Source of the DNA: Baffinella frigidus
Taxonomy: Eukaryota; Cryptophyceae; Cryptomonadales; Baffinellaceae
DNA: 14,334 bases
Assembly: GCA_026770585.1 (NCBI GenBank)
Contig: MU647265.1
Location: forward strand, 97,466 to 111,799
Direction of reading: 5' to 3'
Notes under the pieces: model-generated
The model's input: the letters and a program-made list of their open reading frames with translations, nothing else
Database searches by the model: none
What the model was told of the DNA's origin: nothing
Translations under genes and position numbers: made by a program
Shown: one piece after another, positions 1 through 6,207 of the stretch
Numbering within the stretch: the stretch's first letter is position 1
Layout of the letters: each line of letters opens with the position of its first letter

Positions 1-26
1 GAGAGAGAGAGAGAGAGGAGAGAGAC
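1..26. repeat. GA microsatellite at the window edge
   Basis: Near-pure GA dinucleotide repeat that runs off the left edge. It is the reverse-strand equivalent of the CT tracts at 7800-7992, 9810-10065, 10177-10290 and 12410-12510. Confidence 0.95.
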
Positions 27-206
27 ACGACAGGTCACGAATCGGAATTTGCCCAAAGTTGTTTCCAGCCGAGATCGAACACACAGGTTCCTACGGATAA
101 GGTAACGGGATCTTTTCTCTGCGGCAAGGTACAGCTTCGCCAATAGCGCTTTGCCCATCCCGTTAAACGCTGTTTTAAAATGCCCCCCGGTACAAAACGC
201 CTTCAT
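1..206 (-). CDS. Partial coding-like frame, first copy of the GKALLAKLYLAA module
   Basis: On the minus strand an ATG at 204-206 opens a frame that stays open for 68 codons to the window edge. It begins MKAFCTGGHFKTAFNGMGKA and continues with LLAKLYLAA. Homology to the two neighbouring copies (252-425 and 471-563) stops after LYLAA, near position 120; beyond that the frame is unrelated and finally runs into the GA tract as Ser-Leu repeats. Within the shared part, four codons near LYLAA differ from the next copy (ctg/ctc, tac/tat, ctt/ctc, gca/gcc) and all four differences are synonymous, which argues that this frame is or was translated. The break after LYLAA could be an exon boundary or a recombination point. 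The product is unknown; no family was recognised. It may be one exon of a spliced gene, or a fragment. Confidence 0.35.
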   Translation of the reverse strand, partial: MKAFCTGGHFKTAFNGMGKALLAKLYLAAEKRSRYLIRRNLCVRSRLETTLGKFRFVTCRVSLLSLSL

Positions 207-251
207 TTCCAGCCGTTTCAGTACAAAACGGCTCCAACCGCCCAAACCGAG

Positions 252-425
252 TTAGGTGCGTTCGCGGACCTTGAGTTTGGCATCGGCCTCTGAAAGGAGT
301 TTTGCGGCGGCGAGATAGAGCTTCGCCAATAGCGCTTTGCCCATCCCTTTGACCGCTGTTTTAAAATGGCCCCCGGTACAAAACAACGCTGTTTTAAAAT
401 GGTCCCCGGTACAAAACGCCTTCAT
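252..425 (-). CDS. 57-residue coding-like ORF, second copy of the GKALLAKLYLAA module
   Basis: ATG at 423-425, TAA at 252-254. The N-terminal part carries an 11-residue unit FCTGGHFKTA(V/L) in two tandem copies, produced by a 33-base in-frame duplication (354-386 and 387-419). Then follows a probably helical, Ala/Leu/Lys-rich segment: GMGKALLAKLYLAAAKLLSE, then ADAKLKVRERT and stop. Against the copy at 471-563 the codon differences are gca/gcg, ctt/ctc, gag/gaa and ggg/ggt (all synonymous) plus cgc/tgc (Arg/Cys) and gtc/ttc (Val/Phe). Mostly third-position divergence supports translation of this strand and frame. No signal peptide, membrane segment or known domain is visible. It may be a small gene, a terminal exon, or a duplicated exon fragment. 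Function unknown. Confidence 0.4.
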   Translation of the reverse strand: MKAFCTGDHFKTALFCTGGHFKTAVKGMGKALLAKLYLAAAKLLSEADAKLKVRERT

Positions 426-470
426 TTCCGGCCTCTTCAGTGCAAAACGGCTCCAAACCCCCGAACCGAG

Positions 471-563
471 TTAGGTGCATTCGCGGACCTTGAGTTTGGC
501 ATCGGCTTCTGAGAGGAGTTTCGCGGCGGCGAGATAGAGCTTCGCCAATAGCGCTTTGCCCAT
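471..563 (-). CDS. 30-residue coding-like ORF, third copy of the GKALLAKLYLAA module
   Basis: ATG at 561-563, TAA at 471-473. It reads MGKALLAKLYLAAAKLLSEA then DAKLKVRECT. The homologous upstream part of the module is missing: an in-frame TAG lies four codons before the ATG (AAFKG lies between) and the telomere-like array begins there, so the array truncates this copy. It keeps the same stop codon context as the second copy. Too short to be a convincing gene alone; most likely a truncated exon. Confidence 0.3.
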   Translation of the reverse strand: MGKALLAKLYLAAAKLLSEADAKLKVRECT

Positions 564-582
564 ACCTTTGAACGCTGCCTAT

Positions 583-1316
583 TAAGGGTTTGGGGTTTGG
601 GGTTTAGGGTTTAGGGTTTGGGGTTTAGGGTTTAGGGTTCCAGGGTTCAGAATTTAGGGTTCAAGGTTTAGGGTTTAGGGTTTCAGGTGATGTATTTGAA
701 AACAGTTTCTATTTTGAAAATAGTGTACTGGTTTGGGGTTCAGGGTTCAGGGTTTAGGGTTCAGGGTTTAGGGCTTATGGTTTAGGGTCTAGGGTTGAGG
801 GAGGGTTGAGGGTTTAGTGTTTAGGGTTTAGGGTTCAGGGTTTAGGGTTTAGGGTTTAGGGTTTAGGATTGAGGGTGCAGGGTTCGGGGTTTAGTGTTCA
901 GGATTTGGAGTTTGGGGTTTAGGGTTTAGGGTTTAGGGTTTAGGCTTCAGGGTTTCGGGTTTCGGGCTTAGGGTTTAGGGTCTAGGGTTTAGGGTGTAGG
1001 ATCAAGGGTTTAGGGTTTAGGGTTTAGGGTTTAGGGTTTAGGGTTTAGGGCTTATGGTTTAGGGTTCAGGGTTCAGGGTTTAGGGCTTAGGGTTCAGGGT
1101 TCAGGGTTTAGGGCTCAGGGTTGAGGGGTTAGGGTTCAGGGTTCAGGTTTTAGGGTTTAGGGTTTAGGGTTCAGGGTTTAGGGTTCAGGGTTCAGGGTTC
1201 AGGGTTTAGAGTGTAGGGTCTAGGGTTTAGGGTTTAGGGTTTAGGGCTTGGGTTTAGGTTTTAGGGTTTAGAGTTTAGGGCTTGGGGTTTAGGGTTTAGG
1301 GTTCAGGGTTGAGGGC
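583..1316 (+). repeat. Degenerate telomere-like TTTAGGG/TTCAGGG array
   Basis: Nearly continuous heptamers with the G-rich strand on plus. TTTAGGG and TTCAGGG dominate, with TTTGGGG, TTGAGGG, GCTTAGGG and others mixed in. One island at about 685-733 is not repeat. The degeneracy, and the non-telomeric sequence on both sides, show an interstitial or subtelomeric block and not a chromosome end. Confidence 0.93.
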
Positions 1317-1515
1317 TTGCGATAAGCGCCTTGCCCATCCAGAGGGAACTCTACCTGTTCTTTCGTCTTCTTTCTTAACTCTCGATACAGGTCCTAGATA
1401 TGCCCTTAAGCCGTGAGGTGAGTGATACAAAAGTCTATGAGCCTGTTGCACCACAGACCTCAAGTGGAAAATTAATGTTGAGGATCACTCCTTTTATTTA
1501 TTTTTCCTGGAGAGG
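1317..1515. other. Non-repetitive island between telomere-like blocks
   Basis: About 200 bases without heptamers. On the minus strand 1319-1338 encodes MGKALIA, matching MGKALLA of the module at 1-580 with mostly synonymous codon changes, so a decayed fourth copy starts here; an in-frame TAG lies four codons upstream of that ATG. No other feature was recognised. Confidence 0.5.
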
Positions 1516-1817
1516 TGAGGGTTTAGGGTTCAGGGTTTAGGGTTTAGGGTTCAGGTTTTAGGGTTTAGGGTTAGGATTGAGGGTTTTGGAGTAACGGTGT
1601 GCAGTTTAGGGGTTAGGGTTTAGGGTTTAGGGTTCAGGGTTTAGGGTTTAGGGTTAAGATTGAAGGTTTTAGAGTAAAGGTGTGCAGTTTAGGGTTGAGG
1701 GTTTAGGGTTTAGGATTTAGGGTTCAGGGTATAGGGTTGAGTTTTTAGGGTTCAGGGTTTAGAGTTCAGGGTTTAGGGTTCAGGGTCTAGGGTTTAGAGT
1801 GTAAGGGTTGAGGGTTT
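1516..1817 (+). repeat. Degenerate telomere-like array with an 83-base higher-order unit
   Basis: TTTAGGG/TTCAGGG heptamers again on plus. A non-heptamer insert (ATTGAGGGTTTTGGAGTAA, then a GGTGTGCAGTTTAG segment) at 1573-1610 recurs with few changes at 1656-1694, 83 bases later. The block therefore spread partly by segmental duplication and not only by heptamer addition. Confidence 0.9.
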
Positions 1818-2067
1818 GTCTGCTGGCACGCGACTTGCTGGACGGGCAGCAAGCCCGGAAGGGAACCACCCTGTATGGGATACCATGAGCCTCAAAGGAG
1901 GCTGACTTGGGTTCGGTGCGTGTAAGTGAGCATGGGAGCGATATCGCATACCTTTACCCACCCCAACAGAACCACCCTGTATCCCCTCTACACGAGCTAA
2001 TCGGGCCTGGAGCTCTTATACGCCTAAGATATTTCCAAAGGACCAGGGCGGCTATATGTTGGGAGAA

Positions 2068-2150
2068 AGCAATGGGGGTGAGGAGGTGCGGAAGGGGGCG
2101 AGGTGGGTGCGGAGGGAGACGAGGGGGGGGTGAGGAGGGGGTTGAGGGAC
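2068..2150 (+). other. G-rich tract with quadruplex potential
   Basis: Many runs of three or more G on plus, including a run of nine near 2122-2130 and several GAGG/GGGGG groups. It is unrelated to the telomeric heptamer phase. Quadruplex formation is an inference from the runs. Confidence 0.6.
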
Positions 2151-2198
2151 CACAGCTGCAGAACAAGTTCCGGTGTCCGCCTATGTTGGGAGCTCGAA

Positions 2199-2230
2199 GA
2201 ACCTAAAGGACCTAAAGGACCTAAAGGACT
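2199..2230 (+). repeat. 9-base tandem repeat CCTAAAGGA
   Basis: Three and a part tandem copies; the same unit appears twice at 2853-2873, again just after a CATA/TATGTTGGGAG context. The unit is an imperfect palindrome. Confidence 0.85.
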
Positions 2231-2300
2231 CAACTCCGCTGACTCACACTGACACCTCAGGGAACAATAGGATAACTAATGCTAGGCTTGCCCCTGACTT

Positions 2301-2570
2301 CACTAACTTATGTACATTGGGGGAAACCCCTGCACAACCACATTTCCTCTCCTTTTCATCTTTGGTGTCTGGCTGATCTCACCTCACACCCCCACACAAT
2401 CCCCACAAAACCCCCCTCACCTTGTGGGGTATCCGTGCCTGGAGCTCTTATACTTCAGCCATGGGATACCATGAGCCTCATAAAGGCTGACTTGGGTTCG
2501 GGGTGTGTGTGAGAGCGCGTTCCTCTTTGGGACCTTCACACACCCCAACAGAGCCACCCTGTATCCCCTC
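2301..2570. repeat. Subtelomeric module, second copy, with unique lead
   Basis: 2301-2430 shows no repeat or gene I can support. From 2430 the segments shared with 1818-2030 return in a different order, with the GCCTGGAGCTCTTATAC segment now first. Confidence 0.55.
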
Positions 2571-3003
2571 TTCACGAGCTTCTGCACTGGAGAGCTAACA
2601 GCGATCCGAAGGCAAAAATGCTGTCTCTGCAGATCCTTTCTACGCAAGGGAATCAACCGCCGAGGCTCGTCACCTGTCCGACCGAGGCTCGTCACCTGTC
2701 TGACCGAGGCTCATCACCTGTCCGACCGAGGCTCACAAGACGGGAGGGAGCTTCTGCACCGGAGAGCTAAACGCGATCCGAAGGCAAAAATGCTTTCTCT
2801 GCAGATCCTTTCTACGGAAGGGCGTGGCGTTGGCATACGTTGGGAGAAATTAAAACCTAAAGGACCTAAAGGACCAATTGTTATACCTTCACAAACCCCA
2901 AGAGAACCACCCACTATCCCCTCTTCACGAGCCTCTGCACTGGAGAGCTAACGCAAAAATGCAGATCCTTTCTACGGAAGGGCGTGGCGTTGGCATATGT
3001 TGG
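2571..3003. repeat. Three copies of a roughly 175-base module
   Basis: The series CTTCTGCACTGGAGAGCTAA, GCGATCCGAAGGCAAAAATG and TGCAGATCCTTTCTACG(G/C)AAGGG begins at about 2578, 2750 and 2931. The third copy has lost the internal GATCCGAAGG part. A minus-strand reading (RGYRVALLGCVKV at the first copy) is interrupted by stops in other copies and the changes are non-synonymous, so I do not call it coding. Confidence 0.85.
2661..2736 (+). repeat. 22-base tandem repeat
   Basis: Unit CGAGGCTCGTCACCTGTCCG plus AC starts at 2661, 2683 and 2705, with a partial fourth at 2727. Only one or two bases differ between units. Confidence 0.92.
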
Positions 3004-3005
3004 GC

Positions 3006-3071
3006 GGTTGAGAGTCTAGGGTTTAGGGTTCAGGGTTTAGGGTTCAGGGTTTAGGGTTTAGAGTGTAAGGG
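3006..3071 (+). repeat. Short telomere-like block
   Basis: Nine or so TTTAGGG/TTCAGGG heptamers with the same plus-strand orientation as the larger blocks. It ends in the same GTGTAAGGGTTGAGGGT context as the block ending at 1817. Confidence 0.9.
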
Positions 3072-3075
3072 TTGA

Positions 3076-3345
3076 GGGTCTGCCTGCTGGCACGCGACTT
3101 GCTGCCCGGACGCGCGCACGAGGAGTGACAGCGCCTGGTGTGGGTGTAGGTTTTACTTAGGCCTGGATTTAGGTTTTAGGGTTTGGGGTTTACGATGCAG
3201 GGTGTAGGGTGTAGGGTGTAGGGTGTAGGGTGTAGGGTGTAGGGTGTAGGGTGTGGGGTGTAGGGTCCAGGGGGTAGGGTAAAGAGTGTAGGGTGTAGGG
3301 TGCGCGCGCACGAGGAGAGACATCGCCTGGTGTGGGTTCAGGTTT
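3076..3345 (+). repeat. GCGCGCACGAG module followed by GGGTGTA heptamers, plus a truncated copy
   Basis: GACTTGCTGCCCGGACGCGC, then GCACGAGGAGTGACAGCGCC, leads into a telomere-like stretch and then 7-base GGGTGTA units (about 3200-3300). A truncated copy (GCGCGCACGAGGAGAGACAT) starts at 3302. The complete module recurs at 3446. Confidence 0.88.
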
Positions 3346-3348
3346 TAG

Positions 3349-3442
3349 TTAGGCCTACGGCATTGCCTACGGTAGGCCGTAGGGTCCCTAGGACCTGGTG
3401 TTTCATATGACACCCCCTAGGGCCCTAGGGCCTACCGTAGGC
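3349..3442. mobile_element. GCCTACGG-family palindrome, short version
   Basis: Starts AGTTAGGCCTACGGCATTGC, the same entry sequence as the 162-base elements at 7581 and 10796, then collapses into an imperfect inverted repeat: arms GCCTACGGTAGGCC (3365) and GGGCCTACCGTAGGC (ending 3442) around CATATG at 3404-3409. It interrupts two copies of the GCGCGCACGAG module, which suggests insertion or local rearrangement. No coding capacity. Confidence 0.65.
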
Positions 3443-3525
3443 ATGCGACTTGCTGCCCGGACGCGCGCACGAGCAGAGATAGCGCCTGGTGTGGATTTAG
3501 GTTTTAGGGTTTGGGGTTTAGGATG
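3443..3525 (+). repeat. GCGCGCACGAG module, second complete copy
   Basis: Repeats 3088-3200 about 356 bases downstream, again followed by GGATGCAGGGTGTAGGG and a heptamer array, so module plus array duplicate as one unit. Confidence 0.85.
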
Positions 3526-3742
3526 CAGGGTGTAGGGTGTAGGGTGAAGGGTGAAGGGTGTAGGGTGTAGGGTGTAGGGTGAAGGGTGTAGGGTGAAGGG
3601 TGTAGGGTGAAGGGTGAAGGGTGAAGGGTGTAGGGTGTAGGGTGTAGGGTGAAGGGTGTAGGGTGAAGGGTGTAGGGTGAAGGGTGTAGGGTGTAGGGTG
3701 TAGGGTGTAGGGTGTAGGGTGTAGGGTGTAGGGTGTAGGGTG
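3526..3742 (+). repeat. GGGTGTA/GGGTGAA heptamer array
   Basis: About 30 perfect-phase 7-base units mixing GGGTGTA and GGGTGAA, far more regular than the TTTAGGG blocks. Seven bases do not divide by three, so the array reads without stops on minus as a repeated TLHPTPY/TLHPSPF peptide; that long frame (3403-3753) is an artefact. Confidence 0.95.
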
Positions 3743-3920
3743 TTATTTTCCATACAAGTATTAATTAACTGCTTCCACCCCCTTGGATGTCGGGGTTTTG
3801 CCTGAAAATATTTTCAAATTTTATCCGCTCAAAAAGTTAGCAACGCCATCTGAAAGGGCTTGGAAAGTTTTTGCTTGGATGTGCTCTCAGATTTTCGCTG
3901 AGCCATCGGGAAGGGCCCCT
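3743..3920. other. AT-richer unique sequence
   Basis: No repeat structure except TTAATTAA near 3764, matched by another near 4132. Open frames on both strands are short and unsupported. I see no gene. Confidence 0.4.
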
Positions 3921-3985
3921 GCCCGTGACTGGCACTAAATTTAACAACCCCACATTTAAAATACTCCCTCTTTCAGCCTCGAGTG
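3921..3985 (-). mobile_element. Partial CTCGAG-TIR element (end only)
   Basis: Read on minus it starts CACTCGAGGCTGAAAGAGGG and continues with TTAAATGTGGGGTTGTTAAA and then a GTGCCAGTCACGGGC segment. That is the same order as the left end of the complete element at 5525-5733. The other terminus was not found nearby. Confidence 0.7.
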
Positions 3986-4034
3986 GTACAAGTTTGTGTT
4001 TATACTCGTTCCTACCGATTCCGTGGAACGACAT

Positions 4035-4056
4035 AAATCCTTTTTTTAAAGGATTT
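4035..4056. other. Small perfect hairpin beside an AT-rich run
   Basis: AAATCCTTT (4035-4043) pairs with AAAGGATTT (4048-4056) across four T. An AATATATTATAATA run follows at 4060-4073. A promoter role is possible but unsupported. Confidence 0.5.
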
Positions 4057-4095
4057 TTAAAATATATTATAATAAAAAGGATTGCAGAGAGTGGA

Positions 4096-4276
4096 CCACA
4101 CGAGGCTATCCATGCGAACAGATTCATAAGTTAATTAATGGAGTATTGCCCAGGAAACACGCCAAAAGTCAGCATTCGATCACGTTTCCGTACGGACATC
4201 CGTACGGAAACGTGATCATTTCCCCACAAATTTTGAAACGTTCTTTTATTCTGTTCGAATGGATAGCCTCGTGTGG
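4096..4276. mobile_element. 181-base inverted-repeat element, CCACACGAGG ends
   Basis: Terminal inverted repeats of 26 bases: 4096-4121 starts CCACACGAGGCTATCCATGC, and 4251-4276 is its reverse complement with one mismatch. A 40-base palindrome sits near the centre (4178-4217). There is no coding capacity, so it looks like a non-autonomous MITE-like element. No clear target-site duplication. A further copy of the right terminus lies at 4321-4346. Confidence 0.85.
4178..4217. repeat. 40-base perfect palindrome with 2-base centre
   Basis: Arms GATCACGTTTCCGTACGGA (4178-4196) and its exact reverse complement (4199-4217), separated by CA. It could extrude as a cruciform or form an RNA hairpin. 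Confidence 0.95.
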
Positions 4277-4283
4277 GGGGGCG

Positions 4284-4294
4284 GGAATCGAACC
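4284..4294 (-). promoter_or_regulatory. Isolated B-box-like sequence
   Basis: The minus strand reads GGTTCGATTCC, an exact fit to the RNA polymerase III B-box consensus GGTTCGANNCC. The surrounding bases do not give a full five-pair T stem and no cloverleaf or A box is evident, so this is not a tRNA gene. It may be chance or a tRNA-derived remnant. Confidence 0.2.
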
Positions 4295-4320
4295 CTGCGT
4301 GGTACAAACCTTCTTTTATT

Positions 4321-4346
4321 CTGTTCGCAAGGATAGCCTCGTGTGG
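4321..4346. mobile_element. Solo terminus of the CCACACGAGG element
   Basis: Repeats the right end at 4251-4276 exactly 70 bases later, same orientation, with two changes. The preceding TTCTTTTATT is also shared, so the duplication covers more than the TIR. Confidence 0.8.
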
Positions 4347-4357
4347 GAGCGGAGAGC

Positions 4358-4411
4358 GACCTCCGGAGGCCGGGCGAAAGGTAGTGCTTCCTTGAGAGGG
4401 AGTAACTGGAA
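4358..4411 (-). pseudogene. LLPLKEALPF peptide block, first copy
   Basis: Minus-strand reading FQLLPLKEALPFARPPEV. Against the copy inside 4761-5036 the codon changes are cct/ccc twice, ctc/ctg and gag/gaa (synonymous) and gcc/tct (Ala/Ser). The frame continues only as repeat sequence. It is probably an exon fragment; function unknown. Confidence 0.35.
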
Positions 4412-4425
4412 CTCATAGGACTCAG

Positions 4426-4565
4426 AACTCATAGTCTTCGATCGCGCAACCACCAGGCAAGTTTTGTACCACGAAAGGAACACTTCGTGTATTTCCTGGT
4501 ACTAATGTGGGCGGGGAGGAACCTTGAAAAGGTCACGATGGACCTCCGGAGGCCGGGCGAAAGGT
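4426..4565. repeat. GTACCACG hairpin module, first copy
   Basis: Shares order and sequence with 4783-4910: AACTCATAGTCT, GTTTTGTACCACGAAAGGAA, CTGGTAC, GGGCGG, ACCTTGAAAAGGTC, CCTCCGGAGGCCG. Contains an inverted repeat around TTTGTACCACGAAAGGAA and TTCCTGGTAC. The minus-strand RPPEVHRDLFKV reading of the LLPLKEALPF family falls at 4520-4556 but is frameshifted by an extra A near 4561. Confidence 0.85.
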
Positions 4566-4568
4566 ACA

Positions 4569-4743
4569 CCTACCCTAACACAGGCTACCGTAACACATAC
4601 TTACCCTCCACACATACTCCTTCGGCCGGCCCCCGATTTCCCCCTGCAAGGAACTATGCCCGAAGGGTGGACACCATAACGCATACCTACCCTCCACACA
4701 TACTCAATCAGTCCGGCCCCGTCGGGTATGTGTTAGGGTAGGT
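4569..4743. mobile_element. Inverted-repeat segment with CCTACCCTAACACA ends
   Basis: Left end ACCTACCCTAACACA is matched in inverse by TGTGTTAGGGTAGGT at 4729-4743. Internally ACACATACTTACCCTCCACA and CGCATACCTACCCTCCACAC form a direct repeat. The first 123 bases recur at 5297-5420 without the right terminus. No coding capacity. Confidence 0.65.
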
Positions 4744-4760
4744 CCACTGTAGTGCTTCCT

Positions 4761-5036
4761 TCAGGGGAGGTAAATGGAAATGAAACTCATAGTCTCGGAT
4801 CGCACAGCCACCCGGCGAGTTTTGTACCACGAAAGGAACAATTCGTGCCTTTTCTGGTACAAAACTGGGCGGGAAATTACCTTGAAAAGGTCGCGTTGGA
4901 CTTCCGGAGGCCGAGAGAAGGGTAGTGCTTCCTTCAGGGGGAGTAACTGGAAATGAGGTTGGGGTTGAGTGTTGAGTGTTTGGGATTTAGGTACCTCCAC
5001 ACAAGGTTGTGGTTCAGGTCTTAAGACCTTAACCAA
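4761..5036 (-). CDS. 91-codon frame carrying the LLPLKEALPF block
   Basis: The middle of this minus-strand frame reads LLPLKEALPFSRPPEVQRDL, then FKVISRPVLYQK. The first 16 residues match the copy at 4358-4411 with mostly synonymous changes, and RPPEV-RDLFKV also matches 4520-4556. The N-terminal part (from the ATG at 5034-5036) has no counterpart in the other copies and the last third reads through the GTACCACG hairpin module, so I trust only the central block as coding-derived. Diverged versions VLSLTEVLPFSRPPDV then stop (about 5229-5282) and VLSLTEVL (about 5739-5762) show the block decays elsewhere. No known domain, signal peptide or membrane segment. It could be a real exon with wrong ends, or a degenerate duplicate. 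Confidence 0.25.
   Translation of the reverse strand: MVKVLRPEPQPCVEVPKSQTLNTQPQPHFQLLPLKEALPFSRPPEVQRDLFKVISRPVLYQKRHELFLSWYKTRRVAVRSETMSFISIYLP
4783..4955. repeat. GTACCACG hairpin module, second copy
   Basis: Counterpart of 4426-4565 and 4358-4411. Contains a 49-base imperfect inverted repeat (4818-4866) whose ends are AGTTTTGTACCA and TGGTACAAAACT, with an inner CACGAA/TTCGTG pair. Confidence 0.85.
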
Positions 5037-5047
5037 TATTGGTTAAG
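5028..5047. repeat. 20-base perfect palindrome
   Basis: CTTAACCAATATTGGTTAAG is its own reverse complement, centred on AATATT. It could be a dimeric protein site or a small cruciform. Confidence 0.95.
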
Positions 5048-5067
5048 AATCGCTTGGTACAAAGACA

Positions 5068-5115
5068 CCAGTATTGAGTATTACAGGAAGCACCAGTATT
5101 GAGTGTTACAGGTAT
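5068..5115 (+). repeat. Two tandem copies of CACCAGTATTGAGT
   Basis: CACCAGTATTGAGTATTACA and CACCAGTATTGAGTGTTACA follow each other directly apart from GGAAG. Confidence 0.85.
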
Positions 5116-5154
5116 GTATCTTTGGACCAATAATGTATACCTGTACATAAATTT

Positions 5155-5236
5155 GCAGTTCTCAATTCTTAATTTAGTTGCAATTTGCAATTCTCAATTC
5201 GTAATTTAGTTGCAATTCGCAGTTCTTAATTAGTCA
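5155..5236 (+). repeat. 32-base AT-rich tandem repeat
   Basis: GCAGTTCTCAATTC, TAATTTAGTTGCAATT units start at 5155 and 5187 with a partial third at 5219. Confidence 0.9.
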
Positions 5237-5282
5237 ACCGTTAGACGTCCGGAGGGCGGGAGAAGGGTAGCACTTCCGTCAG
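5229..5282 (-). pseudogene. Diverged LLPLKEALPF block ending in a stop
   Basis: Minus-strand reading VLSLTEVLPFSRPPDV followed by TAA. It aligns residue for residue with LLPLKEALPFSRPPEV but has many replacements. A shorter one (VLSLTEVL) is at about 5739-5762 and LLSLTDF at about 5890-5911. Likely decayed exon copies. Confidence 0.3.
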
Positions 5283-5296
5283 AGAGAGTACAGTCC

Positions 5297-5420
5297 ACCT
5301 ACCCTAACACAGGCTACCGTAACACATACTTACCCTCCACACATACCCCTTCGGCCGGCCCCCGATTTCCCCCTGCAAGGAAGTATGCCTGAAGGGTGGA
5401 CACCATAACGCATACCTACC
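5297..5420. repeat. Second copy of the CCTACCCTAACACA segment
   Basis: Near-identical to 4569-4691 over about 123 bases, with changes such as CATACTCC/CATACCCC and AACTATGCCCG/AAGTATGCCTG. It stops at CATACCTACC and joins the GGAGAAGGGT module. Confidence 0.92.
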
Positions 5421-5469
5421 GGAGAAGGGTGGCGCTTGCGACTCCTGCTCGGCCCTGCATTATACGGTA

Positions 5470-5513
5470 ACAGACACTAAACACTAAACCCTACACCCTC
5501 AACACTAAACGTG
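5470..5513 (-). repeat. Short reverse-oriented telomere-like stretch
   Basis: ACACTAAACACTAAACCCTA and CACCCTCAACACTAAAC are the C-rich strand of TTTAGTGT/TTTAGGG units, opposite in orientation to most blocks here. Confidence 0.75.
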
Positions 5514-5524
5514 AGGGGAAGCGC

Positions 5525-5733
5525 CACTCGAGGCTGGAAGTGGGACCATTTTAAATGTGGGGTTGTTACATTTAGTACCAGTAACGGGCAGGCTTGGTCA
5601 CGTATCTCGGGTTATAACCCGAGATACGTGACCAAACGACCCTATTTGTGTGAAAATTACTACACAGCGGTCCACTTGTAAAGGACTTGTAAATTTAAAA
5701 CTTTTAAATTAGTCACACTTCTAGCCTCGAGTG
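5525..5733. mobile_element. 209-base MITE-like element, CACTCGAGGCT ends
   Basis: Terminal inverted repeats of about 28 bases, starting CACTCGAGGCTGGAAGTG (5525) and, read inward from the other side, CACTCGAGGCTAGAAGTG (ending 5733); four mismatches. A perfect 42-base palindrome lies near the centre. Relatives: complete but diverged at 13012-13210, partial at 3921-3985, 7392-7457 and perhaps 7012-7040. It has no coding capacity, as for non-autonomous elements. No convincing target-site duplication was found. Confidence 0.85.
5594..5635. repeat. 42-base perfect palindrome
   Basis: Two 21-base arms with no spacer: TTGGTCACGTATCTCGGGTT plus A, then the exact reverse complement. The sister element keeps TTTGGTCA...TGACCAAA with three mismatches in 21 (13080-13123). 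Confidence 0.97.
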
Positions 5734-5774
5734 TCGCCCGAGCACTTCCGTCAGAGAGAGTACCTACAATCAGG

Positions 5775-5874
5775 GTTAGGGTTTAGTGTTTAGTATGTAG
5801 GGTGTGGGGTGATGGGCTTAGGGTGAAGGGTTTGGGGTTTAAGGTTTAGGGTATAGGGTGCAGGGTTTAGGGTT
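5775..5874 (+). repeat. Telomere-like block with GGGTGAA/GGGTGTG variants
   Basis: Mixed TTTAGGG, TTTAGTG and GGGTGAA units. Its lead CAGGGTTAGGGTTTAGTGTT and order are repeated at 6208-6330, so the two blocks are duplicates. Confidence 0.88.
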
Positions 5875-6207
5875 TCTCCCGCCATCCGGAAGTCCGTCAG
5901 AGAGAGTAGCTGGCAATAAGGTGGGGGTTTGGTTAAAATATAAACTCGCCAACAAGCCATACAGCTGACTTCAGCAGCAGGCCCAAATCCTAAATCGGTT
6001 TGGTCCGTGTATCAGTACAAAGACGCCGGATTCCGGCGTCCTTGAACCAGAAAAATAGAAGGACACAAGTGATTTGGGCTTTCGGTGAGGGTTCCACACA
6101 GCGGACTTCGAAGGGATTTTGAACAACCCCTGAGCGATACGACCTAGGACCCTACGGTAGGCAACCCGTAGGGACATAGGGGGATTCAGAGAGAGTACCT
6201 ACAAACA
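5875..6207. other. Imperfect foldback segment between telomere-like blocks
   Basis: GCCCAAATC near 5981 and GATTTGGGC near 6071 flank a GACGCCGGA/TCCGGCGTC hairpin at 6022-6040. The segment ends in a GCCTACGG-like remnant (CCTAGGACCCTACGGTAGGC at 6143-6162). A minus-strand frame of 68 codons covers it but has no support from a second copy. No gene is called. Confidence 0.5.

Larger units (their letters stand above)
133..580. repeat. Tandem module, three copies about 186 and 219 bases apart
   Basis: The sequence AGCTTCGCCAATAGCGCTTT starts at 133, 319 and 538. The spacing differs by exactly 33 bases because the middle copy has an internal 33-base duplication (354-386/387-419). Both spacings are multiples of three, so the minus-strand frame is kept from copy to copy, although each unit carries its own TAA. 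A short decayed relative lies at 1319-1341. Confidence 0.9.
1818..2300. repeat. Subtelomeric module, first copy
   Basis: Contains GGATACCATGAGCCTC, GCTGACTTGGGTTCGG, CCACCCTGTATCCCCTCT and GCCTGGAGCTCTTATAC. All recur at 2430-2580, so the interval is a diverged duplicate. The start (GCTGGCACGCGACTTGCTG) also recurs at about 3085 and 3446. Open frames here are not conserved between copies. No gene recognised. Confidence 0.7.

Noticed and set aside
583-1316. True chromosome end
   Set aside because: The array is degenerate, interrupted and flanked on both sides by other sequence.
1954-2233. Pro-rich minus-strand frames
   Set aside because: They come from the G-rich tract at 2068-2150 and are not conserved in the duplicate module.
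2505-2951. 148-codon plus-strand frame
   Set aside because: It crosses the 22-base repeat and three module copies; the module copies fall in different frames.
3403-3753. 116-codon minus-strand frame with TLHPTPY repeats
   Set aside because: It is the translation of a 7-base array, open in every minus frame because CCCTACA and CCCTTCA contain no stop in any phase.
4059-4074. TATA-type promoter
   Set aside because: An AT-rich run without a neighbouring supported gene in either direction.
4284-4294. tRNA gene on minus strand
   Set aside because: Only the T-loop/B-box part fits; no acceptor stem, anticodon arm or complete T stem can be drawn.
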